A stretch of 64,000 nucleotides of DNA from Paramagnetospirillum magnetotacticum MS-1 (GCF_000829825.1 NZ_JXSL01000035.1:38811-102810); one strand, 5' to 3'. Positions 1-8,907 are shown, counted from the stretch's first letter. A program made the numbers and translations. Notes: generated from the letters alone by a model not told the origin.

Positions 1-1320
1 TGGGGACAGAGCCTGAAAGCCGACCTCATTGAGTTTAAAGCTGGACGAATTCCTTGGTCCGCAGTTGATCGCGGATGCCTTTTGTTCGGCCCGCCCGGCA
101 CAGGTAAAACCACCTTTGCGCGCGCTCTGGCTGGCTCATGCGTCCTTCCTCTCATCTCCGCATCGCTCGCGCAATGGCAATCGAGTGGTCATTTGGGAGA
201 CCTCTTGAAGTCAATGCGGGCAACATTTGATGCCGCTCGGGCGGCAGCTCCTTCGATCCTATTCATTGATGAAGTTGATGGATTCGGAAACCGGTCCCAG
301 TTCAAAAGCGAGTACCGGGATTATAGCGTGCAGGTTGTAAATGGCTTCCTTGAATTGCTGGACGGGGTTACGGGTCGTGAGGGAGTGGTCGTCGTTGCCG
401 CGTGCAACCATCCTGAGCGTCTTGACCCCGCTATTGTTCGTTCTGGCCGGCTGGATCGCAGTATCCTGATCCCACTCCCCGATCAGGAGGCAATTGGAAA
501 AATTCTTCGCTATCACCTCGGCCAAGACCTAAACGGCATCGACTTGAAGGACGTCGCCAAGCTGGCCCATGGCGGCACTGGCGCGGACGTCGAGAGGTGG
601 GTGCGTGGTGCCCGGCGCTGTGCGCGCAATGCGAACAGGCCCATGGTGCTCGAAGACTTGTCTGCTGAGATCCGTGGAAAAGTTAGAAGGGTTCCCGCAG
701 AAAGCTTACGCCGCAGCGCGATCCATGAGGCTGGTCATGCCGTCATGACGGCGGTTTATCGTCCGAATATGCTCGTAATGGCCAGCATCCGCCAAACGGA
801 AGAAAGTGGTGGTGGCGTCACCATCGATGTTGGTCGAGGGGCGATGGAAACCCGTGCCGACATCAATTTCATGCTGATGCACTTGCTTGCTGGCCGGGCT
901 GCTGAACAAGCTTTGATTGGCAGCGTGTCGACTGGCTCCGGCGGCAGCACAAGCTCGGATTTGGCACGGGCAACAGCCTTGGCAACGATCAGTTTGACCG
1001 CGATGGGAATGGATGAACAGATGCCACTGGTATGGACAGGGATGCCTCACATCGACAGCATCGGACCAATGCTCAGTAGCCGCCCGGACTTGGCGCGCAA
1101 GGTTTCGAGCATTCTCGAGCAGGCGTATGAGGAGGCGCTGAATCTGATTCGATGGAACTCGACAACGGTCTTGCGCATCGCAGACATGCTGCAACGCCAG
1201 GAAACGCTCGATGCCCACGAGATCATCGCCCAAGTCGACCAGCAAAGCGCAGGACTGCTGGCCGCGCACTCCGAAGGAGGCTATGGAACCTTAATAAGCA
1301 TGACTATCCACATGAGCTAA
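1..1320 (+). CDS. Soluble FtsH-like AAA+ ATPase with M41 peptidase domain (5' end outside window)
   Basis: The reading frame is open from base 1, so the true start lies upstream. The AAA+ core shows Walker A GPPGTGKT, Walker B ILFIDEVD and an arginine-finger region around VRSGRLDRSILIPLP, followed by a C-terminal domain with the zinc-protease motif HEAGH near base 724. This is the FtsH arrangement of ATPase then M41 metalloprotease, known to unfold and degrade proteins with ATP. In the visible part there is no membrane segment, which canonical FtsH has at its N-terminus, but that end is not in view. The M41 half is short and diverged compared with FtsH, so it could be an accessory, substrate-specific protease. 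The last residues after the helical domain are low in similarity. Confidence 0.85.
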   Translation, partial: WGQSLKADLIEFKAGRIPWSAVDRGCLLFGPPGTGKTTFARALAGSCVLPLISASLAQWQSSGHLGDLLKSMRATFDAARAAAPSILFIDEVDGFGNRSQFKSEYRDYSVQVVNGFLELLDGVTGREGVVVVAACNHPERLDPAIVRSGRLDRSILIPLPDQEAIGKILRYHLGQDLNGIDLKDVAKLAHGGTGADVERWVRGARRCARNANRPMVLEDLSAEIRGKVRRVPAESLRRSAIHEAGHAVMTAVYRPNMLVMASIRQTEESGGGVTIDVGRGAMETRADINFMLMHLLAGRAAEQALIGSVSTGSGGSTSSDLARATALATISLTAMGMDEQMPLVWTGMPHIDSIGPMLSSRPDLARKVSSILEQAYEEALNLIRWNSTTVLRIADMLQRQETLDAHEIIAQVDQQSAGLLAAHSEGGYGTLISMTIHMS

Positions 1321-1393
1321 CGCCATATAGCCCCGGCAGTCATCCGCGATCGGCTCCGCTAATAGCTGCAACCCCAACTACCAAATCACATTC

Positions 1394-1437
1394 AAAATCG
1401 ACATCCTATGGCCAGATAGCAATAGGATGTCGATTTT
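1394..1437. repeat. Hairpin repeat copy 1 (perfect 16-bp inverted repeat)
   Basis: Arm AAAATCGACATCCTAT at 1394-1409 is matched exactly by its reverse complement at 1422-1437, with a 12-base loop. The same arm sequence returns 233 bases downstream with a different loop. The symmetry suits a protein dimer site or a structured RNA; there is no T-run of terminator type. Confidence 0.85.
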
Positions 1438-1626
1438 GCAATGAACTGGAACCAGATGAAAAGACCGAACTCCTCAGCCAAAATCTTTTGTTGGCTGCAC
1501 TGGACAACCTCCCCATTTGAGATCCTGGCACCGAAACCTTTTTCTACGGCCAACCTCACCGCCTTCCGCCAATGGGAAGACGACATCTCTCTTTTTCGCT
1601 GTCGGGATTGACTAACATAAAACATC

Positions 1627-1671
1627 AAAAATCGACATCCTATGCCCGGTTGGCGACAGGATGTCGATTTT
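1627..1671. repeat. Hairpin repeat copy 2 (same arms as copy 1)
   Basis: The left arm at 1628-1641 and right arm at 1658-1671 form a 14-bp perfect inverted repeat with the same arm sequence as the copy at 1394. The loop differs. Conserved arms with unlike loops suggest selection on the stem or on a protein-binding half-site rather than simple duplication. Confidence 0.85.
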
Positions 1672-1915
1672 CGGATCTTCATCACCATGCTGACACCAAG
1701 TGTGAAACGATCTTCCAGATCAAAATTCCATTGGATTCGCGAGGCGACGACCAACCGGACAACAGGTTGGAATTCGCTTTACTTTGCGCCGCATTAATCC
1801 ATGAAGCAGCCAATTGGCAAACATCGTTCGATATGTTTGCAGAAAAAAACAGCCCACCACTTCACTTTTTATAGTGACTTTCGCTACCATGATTCAATGC
1901 AACATGGAGCACGAC

Positions 1916-2089
1916 ATGGATCACCTCATCACTCCGGGAGAACTTGTGACGATTCTGAGACTTCCAAGCCTTAAATCGCTTTATTGCTTCCTTTCGAGCA
2001 ATCCTGATGCAGTCCCCCCACCGGTCAGGATTGGCCGTCTCCTTCGATGGAAAAGTTCGGCCGTCCAAGCCTGGCTGGAATCACAATGA
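1916..2089 (+). CDS. AlpA/excisionase-like helix-turn-helix protein
   Basis: A 57-residue protein beginning MDHLITPGELVTILRL, with the winged-HTH pattern of AlpA/Xis proteins: a helix that fixes 'TPGEL', a recognition helix, and a C-terminal 'PVRIGRLLRWKSSAVQAWL' wing and helix. Such proteins steer integrase toward excision and switch on island genes. The start at 1916 is chosen because GGAG lies five bases upstream; an ATG at 1904 is the alternative. It sits about 145 bases ahead of the integrase gene on the same strand. Confidence 0.75.
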   Translation: MDHLITPGELVTILRLPSLKSLYCFLSSNPDAVPPPVRIGRLLRWKSSAVQAWLESQ

Positions 2090-2234
2090 CACCTGATGAC
2101 CAAAAGACGTGCTCGCTAAGGGTTTCACTAAAAGAAATCGGTTGCGGAAGGAGAGGTCAGGTAGCCCTAGATGCACGAGAATTGGGGCTCCCCTCAACGC
2201 CGCTCATTTGTCTGAGTAACGTGAGGAGATCACC

Positions 2235-3215
2235 ATGACACGCACCCGTCAAACTGAAGACCGGTACAAGCGCGTCGCTAACCGACTTATGGCTGCCAGT
2301 TCCCGAGAACTTGGCTGCGAGACATCTGAAATCACTGCCACTACCATGGCTGATTGGATGATCCGGCACAAGGCAGGATGGTCCTCTTCCACTTGGCGGC
2401 AGTACCGTGCGGCGGTCAGCTTCGCCTTCGGGTCGCAGATATCGGCCCCCCTTCAGCTGGGCGACCTGCCCGCATCGGCCCACCGCGGTCTTCGGACGTC
2501 CGGCCAGAAAGAGAAGCGTCTCCCACCCGCCGATCTGAAGAAGCTCCTCGACCACCTGCGTGAACGGATCAATGCCAGAAACAACCACCACGAAGACGAC
2601 CTGTCGCCGAAGTCATTGGCAGCTCTACTCCTGCTCTGCGGTACGATCGCTGGCCTCCGCCCTGGTGAATGGCCGTCCGTGATTCTCTGTCCCCCACCCA
2701 CCCAATCCGATCTGCTTCTACAAGTCGCTAATGCCAAGAACACAAATGGTCGCAGCCATGGTGAATTCAGGCAGATTGAAATCTCTGGGCTGAGCATGTC
2801 TCTGCGCAAGCTAATCTTGCTGTTGGTGAGCGCCGCCGGGAAAGCCAAAGCCGACGGAAGTTGGGACAGGCGCGTCGCCTCCGCCGGTAAGGCGCTTTAT
2901 CGGACGACGAGGGAATTGTGGCCTCATCGTAAAAAGCACTACACCCTCTATTCGCCGAGGCATCAGGCCGCCGCCAACTGGAAGATGATCCTGGACAAGG
3001 AACAGATTGCTGCGCTGATGGGCCACGCCTCCAGGGAGACGGCTACGACCCATTATGGTCGGCGGAGCGCCGGTCGATCCCAAGTGCTGCCGGGACTGGC
3101 CACCGTCATTGGCATCCCTAGCGAGGCCAATGTGTTGGCCGTCCGTGCGAGGTCGGCCGCCATGATGCCGATGGAGGCGGCATTCGACGAACCGGGTTTC
3201 AACGGTCCGAGCTAA
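2235..3215 (+). CDS. Tyrosine recombinase / integrase
   Basis: 326 residues. Catalytic signatures of tyrosine recombinases are present: box I arginine in AGLRPGEW, box II as YSPRHQAAANW (an HxxR variant in which the first histidine is tyrosine), the following MGHAS histidine, and the nucleophile tyrosine in TTHYGRR. GTGAGGAG sits just before the ATG. Together with the AlpA-like gene it would mobilise a small island, but no matching attachment repeats could be placed. The substrate site is unknown. Confidence 0.85.
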   Translation: MTRTRQTEDRYKRVANRLMAASSRELGCETSEITATTMADWMIRHKAGWSSSTWRQYRAAVSFAFGSQISAPLQLGDLPASAHRGLRTSGQKEKRLPPADLKKLLDHLRERINARNNHHEDDLSPKSLAALLLLCGTIAGLRPGEWPSVILCPPPTQSDLLLQVANAKNTNGRSHGEFRQIEISGLSMSLRKLILLLVSAAGKAKADGSWDRRVASAGKALYRTTRELWPHRKKHYTLYSPRHQAAANWKMILDKEQIAALMGHASRETATTHYGRRSAGRSQVLPGLATVIGIPSEANVLAVRARSAAMMPMEAAFDEPGFNGPS

Positions 3216-3599
3216 CCCTTATCGAGAAAGTTTTGTCTGTCTTGCCAAGCGCTATTTCCAGAGCGACGAAAATCGTTCGAAGTGCCCCGCGCGATCACCT
3301 GCCCGCACGGAATGCTTTGACATTTTCTCATCGTTCCTCGGCGACAGCGATGTCTCGAACCAACTCTACTGGCCTCTGTTCCAACGAAACGAAAATTGCG
3401 CCAAGCTGTATTTGGATCGTGGCCTGATCGGTAGAGCGCCCAATTCATAGCATTTAAGGCTCGTCTCCCAGAGTGGTGGGGCTCGCAACCTCACTCAGCC
3501 AAAAAGGGGGCCGCTACCCCCCATGGATCTGCGCCTGCTTCCGGCTGGAGCCGTCGCCGGGTGGGACTTTCAGGCGGGACTGTCACCCACTGAAAAGCG
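3216..3599. other. Intergenic, no convincing gene
   Basis: No open frame here has both a ribosome binding site and recognisable content. A short G-rich/C-rich inverted stretch occurs near 3505-3525. The region separates the intact integrase from an integrase remnant and may be island-boundary debris. Confidence 0.4.
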
Positions 3600-3748
3600 C
3601 CGCCTTTTCACGGCGCACGCCATGACCTGCCGGTCGCGGCCAGGCGCAGACCACTTTGCGTTATGCCCATCTCTTTGATAACCCACTGCGCGGGGCGACG
3701 GAATTTGCCGCTACCGCGATCGGCAACATCAGCCGCAACGGGAAATAG
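3600..3748 (+). pseudogene. C-terminal remnant of a P4-type integrase
   Basis: From about 3648 the plus strand reads QTTLRYAHLFDNPLRGAT and continues to a TAG at 3746-3748. This matches the C-terminal end of the intact integrase at 45117-46301, whose equivalent is QTTQRYAHLYDEPLRAA. Upstream, pieces resembling GARIHDLR appear in another frame at about 3610-3630, so the gene has lost its body and carries frameshifts. It marks a former element of the same integrase family. Confidence 0.75.
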
Positions 3749-3864
3749 AACTCCCCCTCCCGATCTTCTTCACCCGCAGCCGGGCTCGACACCAGCAAGG
3801 TGATGCCGATGCCGCCCCCTGCCCTACCTTTCATCACTTTTAACATCCGACATCAGGCAATGGC

Positions 3865-4299
3865 TCAACTTCCCTCCGCCTCGGCTTTAGCCTTGGACTT
3901 CGGCTTTTTAGGGCCACGCGTCCGCCCTAATCCAATCTTCTTGGCCAATTCCGATCGGTGCGCCGCATAGCTTGGAGCCACCATCGGGTAGTCCTTAGCG
4001 AGCCCCCACTTGGCGCGATACTCATCAACTGACATAGAGTGCGCAGTAGCGATATGCCGCTTAAGCATCGATTGCGCTTTGCCGCAATCCAGACAGTAGA
4101 GGGCGTCTGGCGTTACCGACTTCTTGAGAGGTACAGCCGGGGCAGCACGCTCAGCCTGTGTCGGCGTTGGTGTTCCGGCGCCAACCAAAGCGGTGTAGGT
4201 GGTGCGCATCAGATCGGGCAGGTCGGTCACAGCAATCGTGTTGTTTCCCACATAGGCCGCGACGATCTTGGCAGTTTGCAGGATGGGGGTATCAGCCAT
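3865..4299 (-). CDS. MucR/Ros-family zinc-finger transcriptional regulator
   Basis: 144 residues from MADTPILQ. The Ros/MucR core is visible: CLDCGKAQSMLKRHI then AHSMSVDEYRAKWGL and a YPMVAPSYAAHRSELAKKIGLG tract in two parts, ending in a Lys/Ala-rich tail. In this family CxxC with two histidines binds zinc and the protein acts as a global, often nucleoid-associating, repressor. The ATG overlaps the stop of the HU gene by eight bases (4292-4299), so the two are translationally coupled. A longer in-frame upstream extension was rejected because it runs through the HU gene. Confidence 0.9.
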   Translation of the reverse strand: MADTPILQTAKIVAAYVGNNTIAVTDLPDLMRTTYTALVGAGTPTPTQAERAAPAVPLKKSVTPDALYCLDCGKAQSMLKRHIATAHSMSVDEYRAKWGLAKDYPMVAPSYAAHRSELAKKIGLGRTRGPKKPKSKAKAEAEGS

Positions 4300-4567
4300 T
4301 GACGGCATCCTTGAGCGCCTTGCCGGCGCTGAACTTCGGCGCCTTGGACGCCGCAATCTTGATGGTCGCACCGGTGCGGGGATTGCGACCATCCTTGGCA
4401 GCACGATTGGTAATGCTGAAAGAGCCGAATCCAACCAAGCGCACCTCGTCCCCGACCTTAAGCGCAGAGGTGATGGCCGCAAACACTGCATCAGTCACTT
4501 TGTCGGCATCTGCCTTGGTGCAGCCAGCGAGTTCTGCAACTTTGGACACCAGATCAGCCTTGTTCAT
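4292..4567 (-). CDS. hup: HU-type DNA-binding protein
   Basis: 91 residues with the full HU fold: MNKADLVSKVAELAG start, VRLVGFGSFSI, the arm RNPRTGATIKI and the terminal helix. HU dimers bend and compact DNA. It is the first gene of a two-gene operon with the MucR-like regulator. The upstream 150 bases hold its promoter. A similar pairing of an IHF-type protein with a MucR protein occurs at 27.3-28.3 kb. Confidence 0.95.
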   Translation of the reverse strand: MNKADLVSKVAELAGCTKADADKVTDAVFAAITSALKVGDEVRLVGFGSFSITNRAAKDGRNPRTGATIKIAASKAPKFSAGKALKDAVNG

Positions 4568-4715
4568 AGTTACCTCCCATAAAAATACGTCTAACCGATG
4601 TCACAGACTGAAAGAACGGTCAATATGTTAGCGCCTTGGCGTCACTAACTGCCTGGATTCTGGATCCTTGCAACCAGCACAATGCAAACAATTCCTATTC
4701 TTGATCGAATGCACA

Positions 4716-5597
4716 TCACGCCTTGTCCTTCCACCCCTCCGGCAAAGCTTTGTCGACCTGATCCCGGTTCATCACCACAATCTGCCTGTGCTCCGGCTTT
4801 TGATCCGGCCGATCATCTTCAATGCCGTTAAGCCTAAGAAAATAGGGCAGAGTGAGTTTTGGCACGTCTACCGTCAGGATGTCCGCATCCCCCACAAGAT
4901 ACTCAGCCGCCAAGACCTTCTGGGCGCCAGCCTCTAGCCGCGGATCAATGGCAATCTCCACCGTGATCTCATCTTGCCACTTCGGATCCCCTGATGGCCC
5001 GTCTCCAGCGTCTCGCCTTGCTCTGACGTCAAGGATCCGCGTCAGCACAAAATCACCGAACCGCTGATTTTTGAGATCCCAGGCCCGGCAGTGCCAGCGG
5101 AAACCGCTATAGACCAATCCGACCGGCCTGATCCATCGCCAGTCTTCCTTGTGGGTGGTTGCCTGATAGCGGATCTCGATCTCCAGACCGTAATGGATGG
5201 CGAGGACGACAGGCTGCAGAACCGCCGCCTCTACCGGTTTACGCGCAATCTTGCGGGCCACTAGGACTGGAGGTGGACTGCCGATCCAGCAATCCCGCCC
5301 ACCAGCGGCTTCTGCGCTCTCAGGGCAAAGCATTGCCAGGTAGCGCGGCGCATCCGGCGCATAGAGGACCGGAACAAAACCCTCATTAGAGCGATATCGC
5401 TTTTCCTTGGGCGAATAGGTCATGGCATCCGGGCAGAGAGCGTTATAGGCGCGGAAATCCACCGAGGCCTGGATGTCGGAAATTCCAAAGGCCTGGGTCA
5501 GATCACGACGATTGACCCGCCCCTCCCAGTAAAGCCGGAACTCCAGGAGCTCCAGGCGCTTTCGTACTTCGGGCGGTAGGGCATCCAGATCACTCAA
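4716..5597 (-). CDS. WYL-domain transcriptional regulator (divergent type)
   Basis: 293 residues starting at a TTG preceded by GGAGG. An N-terminal winged-HTH region (GRVNRRDLTQAFGISDIQA) is followed by a WYL-like domain with IEIRYQATT and the core 'WRWIRPVGLVYSGFRWHCRAW'-type strand and by a C-terminal extension. WYL regulators sense nucleic-acid or nucleotide ligands and commonly sit beside defence genes. It differs from the three mutually similar WYL proteins at 14.8, 30.2 and 43.0 kb. It is divergent from the small gene at 5746. Confidence 0.8.
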   Translation of the reverse strand: MSDLDALPPEVRKRLELLEFRLYWEGRVNRRDLTQAFGISDIQASVDFRAYNALCPDAMTYSPKEKRYRSNEGFVPVLYAPDAPRYLAMLCPESAEAAGGRDCWIGSPPPVLVARKIARKPVEAAVLQPVVLAIHYGLEIEIRYQATTHKEDWRWIRPVGLVYSGFRWHCRAWDLKNQRFGDFVLTRILDVRARRDAGDGPSGDPKWQDEITVEIAIDPRLEAGAQKVLAAEYLVGDADILTVDVPKLTLPYFLRLNGIEDDRPDQKPEHRQIVVMNRDQVDKALPEGWKDKA

Positions 5598-5745
5598 AAC
5601 AGGGCCTCCGAATCACATTGACTCGTGAACACATCGTCATTATACATATAGCCACAATGCGTATTGCGGTTATGGGCATTGTGAAGATGAGTGTAGCGGG
5701 ATCGGCCCTACTTCTGCAAGGGGGCCATCATCAAGGGAGGACAAA

Positions 5746-6018
5746 ATGGGCGCAGCGGCACATTGGGAATCTCGGATCCAGCAGCGGGGCATTCCCGCAG
5801 AGGCGATTGATCTCGTCATGGCCTATGGCGAGAGCCAGCACGACCATCATGGCTGCGAAATCATCTACCTCTCAGCTCGTGGCAAGCAGAGGGTCCTGAA
5901 GGACGCGGCCAACCGGAATCTTCGACGTCTCGACAAATTGCTCGATGTCTACGTGGTGGTCGGCCGCAGCGGCATCGCCACCGTCGGCCATCGCTATAAA
6001 CGCATCGCCCGGCCTTAA
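5746..6018 (+). CDS. Small protein of unknown function, possibly DUF4258/toxin-like
   Basis: 90 residues; GGGAGGAC lies seven to ten bases before the ATG. The protein has a helix followed by strands, HGCEIIYLSARGKQR and VYVVVGRSGIATVGHRYKRI, which recalls small mRNA-interferase-like or DUF4258 folds, but this is only a resemblance. It is the first gene of a tightly spaced run (5746-7866) with an HD hydrolase and an exonuclease. Confidence 0.65.
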   Translation: MGAAAHWESRIQQRGIPAEAIDLVMAYGESQHDHHGCEIIYLSARGKQRVLKDAANRNLRRLDKLLDVYVVVGRSGIATVGHRYKRIARP

Positions 6019-6034
6019 GCAGGAGGATCTGACC

Positions 6035-6721
6035 ATGACCATCCAACGCTTCGATCAAAAGCTTGTCCATCGTGCCTGGCAGCGCATGCGCTCGGGCCAT
6101 CGCCTTGACATCCTCGACCCGTCGCCGCTGGAAATCGAGATCGACGATATCGCCCTCGGCCTGTCGCGCGAGGCGCGCTGGAACGGCCAGACCCGGGGTG
6201 AGCATGCCTATTCGGTGGCGCAGCACTCCATCTTGGTGACGGAACTGATGGCTTCCGATGTGCCGGATTTGCCGACAGAAGCCCTTCTGGCGGGCTTCCT
6301 GCACGACGCACCCGAATACGTCACCTCGGACTTGGTAACGCCGTTTAAGAAGCACATCGGTTCGGTCTATCGGACCATCGAGGACCGGGTTGCCCGAGCC
6401 GTCAGGGTAGCGTTCAATCTCCCGGCTGAACTTCCCCAGGAATGGGCTGAAGCCATCGATCGTGCCGATCATGCTGCCGCCTATCTGGAGGCCGTCCATC
6501 TGGCCGGCTTTAGCGAACAGGAAGCCAGAACCCTTTTTGACTTCCGTCGCCGTGCCCCGATCATCGACATTGAGCCGTGGGAAGCCAGGGTGGCTAAAGA
6601 CCGTTTTCTGGCGGTCTTTGATGACCTCGTTGCCGGTGGCCATGGCTGCCGCACCATCTGGGCTGGTCAGCCGCTCTGGGCCGTGCCCGAATTGCAACTG
6701 GTCGAGGCTCGGAGCGCATGA
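6035..6721 (+). CDS. HD-domain phosphohydrolase
   Basis: 228 residues from MTIQRFD, with AGGAGG five to ten bases upstream. HD-superfamily metal ligands are clear: RGEHAYSVAQHS supplies the first histidine, FLHDAPEY is the HD pair, and AIDRADHAA gives the distal aspartate. This arrangement is the YfbR-like nucleotidase type that acts on (deoxy)nucleoside monophosphates, so a nucleotide-pool role is likely. The stop codon overlaps the next gene's ATG. Confidence 0.85.
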   Translation: MTIQRFDQKLVHRAWQRMRSGHRLDILDPSPLEIEIDDIALGLSREARWNGQTRGEHAYSVAQHSILVTELMASDVPDLPTEALLAGFLHDAPEYVTSDLVTPFKKHIGSVYRTIEDRVARAVRVAFNLPAELPQEWAEAIDRADHAAAYLEAVHLAGFSEQEARTLFDFRRRAPIIDIEPWEARVAKDRFLAVFDDLVAGGHGCRTIWAGQPLWAVPELQLVEARSA

Positions 6722-6918
6722 TGATCTCAGCAAATGACGGCCATGACGCTGAGGCCCGAAGACTGATCCGGCGCTTTGGCGAGGTTGCTCGAACCATCGT
6801 CGCCGAGGCGGCAGACGAATACCTGCGCCTTGGAGACATGCGTGGCCGCGATGAGCGGTTGCTTCTCCTGACCGAGATTGAGCGCCTTTTGCAGTCCCAA
6901 TCCCCGGACGGCATTTGA
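6718..6918 (+). CDS. Small helical protein, unknown
   Basis: 66 residues, almost wholly helical and charged, starting at an ATG overlapping the HD-gene stop (ATGA). Overlap with the upstream frame and even codon use support translation, but no family is recognised. It lies between an HD hydrolase and an exonuclease, and may be a structural partner of either. Confidence 0.6.
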   Translation: MMISANDGHDAEARRLIRRFGEVARTIVAEAADEYLRLGDMRGRDERLLLLTEIERLLQSQSPDGI

Positions 6919-6957
6919 TGGTAGGATGACAGTCAACAATTGCCTGAAGGATCATTG

Positions 6958-7866
6958 ATGACGGAAACCGATCTCGACGCTATGGCGGCAACCTTGGAAG
7001 CCTCAGGCCGGTTCCGTGTTCAGCGCCGCATCGAACGACGCGAGCAGGTTCATGCCGATGATGGCACCGCCAAGAAGATTGGTGCCGTCGTTGACGTGGA
7101 GACCACCGGCCTTGATTTGGTCAAGGACGAGATCATCGAACTTGGCATGGTGCTGTTCGAGTTCTCCTCCGATGGCCGGATCTACCGGATCCTTGATGTG
7201 GTCGAGGCGTTCCAAGAGCCGACTATCCCCATCCTGCCTGAGATTACCCAGCTCACCGGCATCACCGCTGAGATGGTCGCCGGGCATTCTATCGATGTTG
7301 CCGAGATCGAGCGGCTGATCGCCCCAGTCGCTCTGGTGATCGCCCATAATGCCGGTTTTGACCGGCGTTTCCTTGAGCGTCTGGCCCCTGGATTTGCCAA
7401 GAAGGCCTGGGCCTGCTCCATTAACGAGATCGACTGGGCGGCCGAAGGCATCGGTGGCACCAAGCTGTTCTATCTGCTGGCTCAGTATGGCCTGTTCCAC
7501 GATGGTCACCGTGCCGGAGCAGATTGTCTGGCGCTGCTGGAAATTCTAGCCAAGCCTTTGCCGGTTTCCGGGAAGCTTGGATTGGAGCAGCTCCTGGTCA
7601 ATGCGCGCTGCCCCACGGTCAGGATTTGGGCCGAATACGCGCCCTTCGACTACAAGGATGATCTCAAGCGCCGGGGCTATAAGTGGAACGATGGCTCCGA
7701 TGGCACTCCGAAAGCTTGGTGGATCGACGTCCGGGAAGACGCTCTGGCCACTGAGTTGACCTATCTGCGCGACGAGATCTACCGCCGGGACATCTCGCTT
7801 CCAATGCAACGGATGACCGCTTTTGAGCGGTATTCGGCTCGAGGAGGAGAGGTGGTGCGAGCCTAG
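6958..7866 (+). CDS. DnaQ-like 3'-5' exonuclease
   Basis: 302 residues from MTETDLDAM with AAGGA upstream. The DEDDh exonuclease motifs are present: VVDVETTGLD (Exo I), IAHNAGFDRRFLE (Exo II) and HRAGADCLA (Exo III with histidine). A C-terminal segment after residue 210 (YKWNDGSDGTPKAWWIDV) resembles the extension in phage and plasmid DnaQ-like proteins. The enzyme would remove 3' nucleotides from DNA or RNA. Its stop codon meets the convergent TraR/DksA gene at 7863-7866. Confidence 0.9.
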   Translation: MTETDLDAMAATLEASGRFRVQRRIERREQVHADDGTAKKIGAVVDVETTGLDLVKDEIIELGMVLFEFSSDGRIYRILDVVEAFQEPTIPILPEITQLTGITAEMVAGHSIDVAEIERLIAPVALVIAHNAGFDRRFLERLAPGFAKKAWACSINEIDWAAEGIGGTKLFYLLAQYGLFHDGHRAGADCLALLEILAKPLPVSGKLGLEQLLVNARCPTVRIWAEYAPFDYKDDLKRRGYKWNDGSDGTPKAWWIDVREDALATELTYLRDEIYRRDISLPMQRMTAFERYSARGGEVVRA

Positions 7867-8105
7867 CCGCGCCCACCCAGCTTACGGCGACGTTGGTGCT
7901 CAGCTTCCGCTTCTGCGGCACAATCGCAGCAGGTCGGGGCGGCCGGATTGGCTTGCAGACGAGCGGCCTCAATGGCCTGGCCACAGGCTCGGCAGACGCC
8001 TGAAGACGGTCCCTTGGGCTGGCGGCTGAGAGCAACCTGGATGGCCATATTGGTCATCAATTCCGCCCGTTCGTTGGCGGTATCAATTTCGTCCACGCTT
8101 TGCAC
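7863..8105 (-). CDS. TraR/DksA-type zinc-finger protein
   Basis: About 80 residues if translation begins at the GTG at 8105; an ATG at 8057 is the alternative. It has the short TraR pattern DEIDTANERAEL followed by the four-cysteine finger CRACG ... CCDC. TraR binds the RNA polymerase secondary channel without needing ppGpp and resets promoter choice; such genes are typical of plasmids and phages. A longer upstream extension crosses a gene on the other strand and was not accepted. Confidence 0.8.
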   Translation of the reverse strand: MQSVDEIDTANERAELMTNMAIQVALSRQPKGPSSGVCRACGQAIEAARLQANPAAPTCCDCAAEAEAEHQRRRKLGGRG

Positions 8106-8190
8106 CTTGTCAGTTGATGGCCGGCCCAATAGATAATGCGAAAATCTGGATGGACAAGGGTTTTGAGGAGCGTTTGGAGCCTTTTGGACG

Positions 8191-8541
8191 ATGATGATCA
8201 CGGTGGATAGCGAACCTGATCGAGAGGCGAAACTGGCGGAGATCGTCGCCAAGATCCGCCAAATTCTCGTCGGAGATGACCCACAGGACATCGCCGAAGC
8301 GACGCCCCCTGAGCCGAAGAATCCGGAGGTAACCGGGATCAGTGTCGCCCGGGCCCATCGTTTAACCCTGTTGGCAAACCATGTGTTCGGCGATGAAGAC
8401 AAGGCCTGCATTTGGTTGACGGAGCCGCAGGAAAGGTTTGGTGGCAAATCCCTGATGCAATTGGCCGAGAATCCCGCCGTTGCCGATCATATTGAGGAGG
8501 CATTGCGGCGGATTCACGAGGAACAGATTTTCAAAGATTAA
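8191..8541 (+). CDS. DUF2384/MbcA-ParS-Xre-type antitoxin-like protein
   Basis: 116 residues. The C-terminal half, from ANHVFGDEDKACIWLTEP to a terminal helix, has the form of the toxin-binding domain of Xre/MbcA/ParS antitoxins that partner RES toxins. The N-terminal half is charged and has no clear HTH. No RES-domain gene lies next to it, so it would be an orphan. ATGATG tandem starts make the exact first codon uncertain. Confidence 0.65.
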   Translation: MMITVDSEPDREAKLAEIVAKIRQILVGDDPQDIAEATPPEPKNPEVTGISVARAHRLTLLANHVFGDEDKACIWLTEPQERFGGKSLMQLAENPAVADHIEEALRRIHEEQIFKD

Positions 8542-8601
8542 CTCCAAATACACGGCTATCGCAGTCCTATCAAATCAATAAATATTGTGAACATATGACT
8601 C

Positions 8602-8907
8602 ATGAATTCGAATTCAGAACAACCAAAAAGCGCGCTTGATCAATGCTTTATAGATACAGTTAGGCATTTGCCTCATATAGAAGCGCCAGACAAGCTTGAA
8701 CAAGTGACGGAATTGCTTTTGATGGCGATTCTCTCGAGAGAGCCATTGAAGCCATTACGAGATGCATTGGTTGCGTCTATCCGGCTCACAATAAATGAAG
8801 TGCGCGGTCGACCGCTAGGCCATGGAAGACGGAACGCCATGCGACTGTCTGCGGTGATGTGCCGAAAATCTCTGCAGGTGGCCAGGATCGCGTCAAAAGT
8901 TATCTGA
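8602..8907 (+). CDS. Hypothetical protein
   Basis: 101 residues. The first 70 have protein-like composition (ALDQCFIDTVRHLPHIEAP, helix-rich) and lower GC than the neighbours; the last 30 are basic and less convincing, so the 3' end may be disturbed. No family is recognised. It follows the antitoxin-like gene by 60 bases. Confidence 0.4.
   Translation: MNSNSEQPKSALDQCFIDTVRHLPHIEAPDKLEQVTELLLMAILSREPLKPLRDALVASIRLTINEVRGRPLGHGRRNAMRLSAVMCRKSLQVARIASKVI

Larger units (their letters stand above)
1321..1915. other. Intergenic region with two hairpin repeats, no convincing gene
   Basis: Short open frames occur on both strands but none has a good ribosome binding site or a recognisable product, and several merely read through the two hairpins. 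The stretch lies between the FtsH-like gene and the AlpA/integrase pair, a usual place for an attachment site or regulatory sites of an integrative element. Confidence 0.5.

Noticed and set aside
3661..3846. Minus-strand frame of 61 codons
   Set aside because: Covers the antisense of the integrase remnant; the plus strand explains the sequence better.
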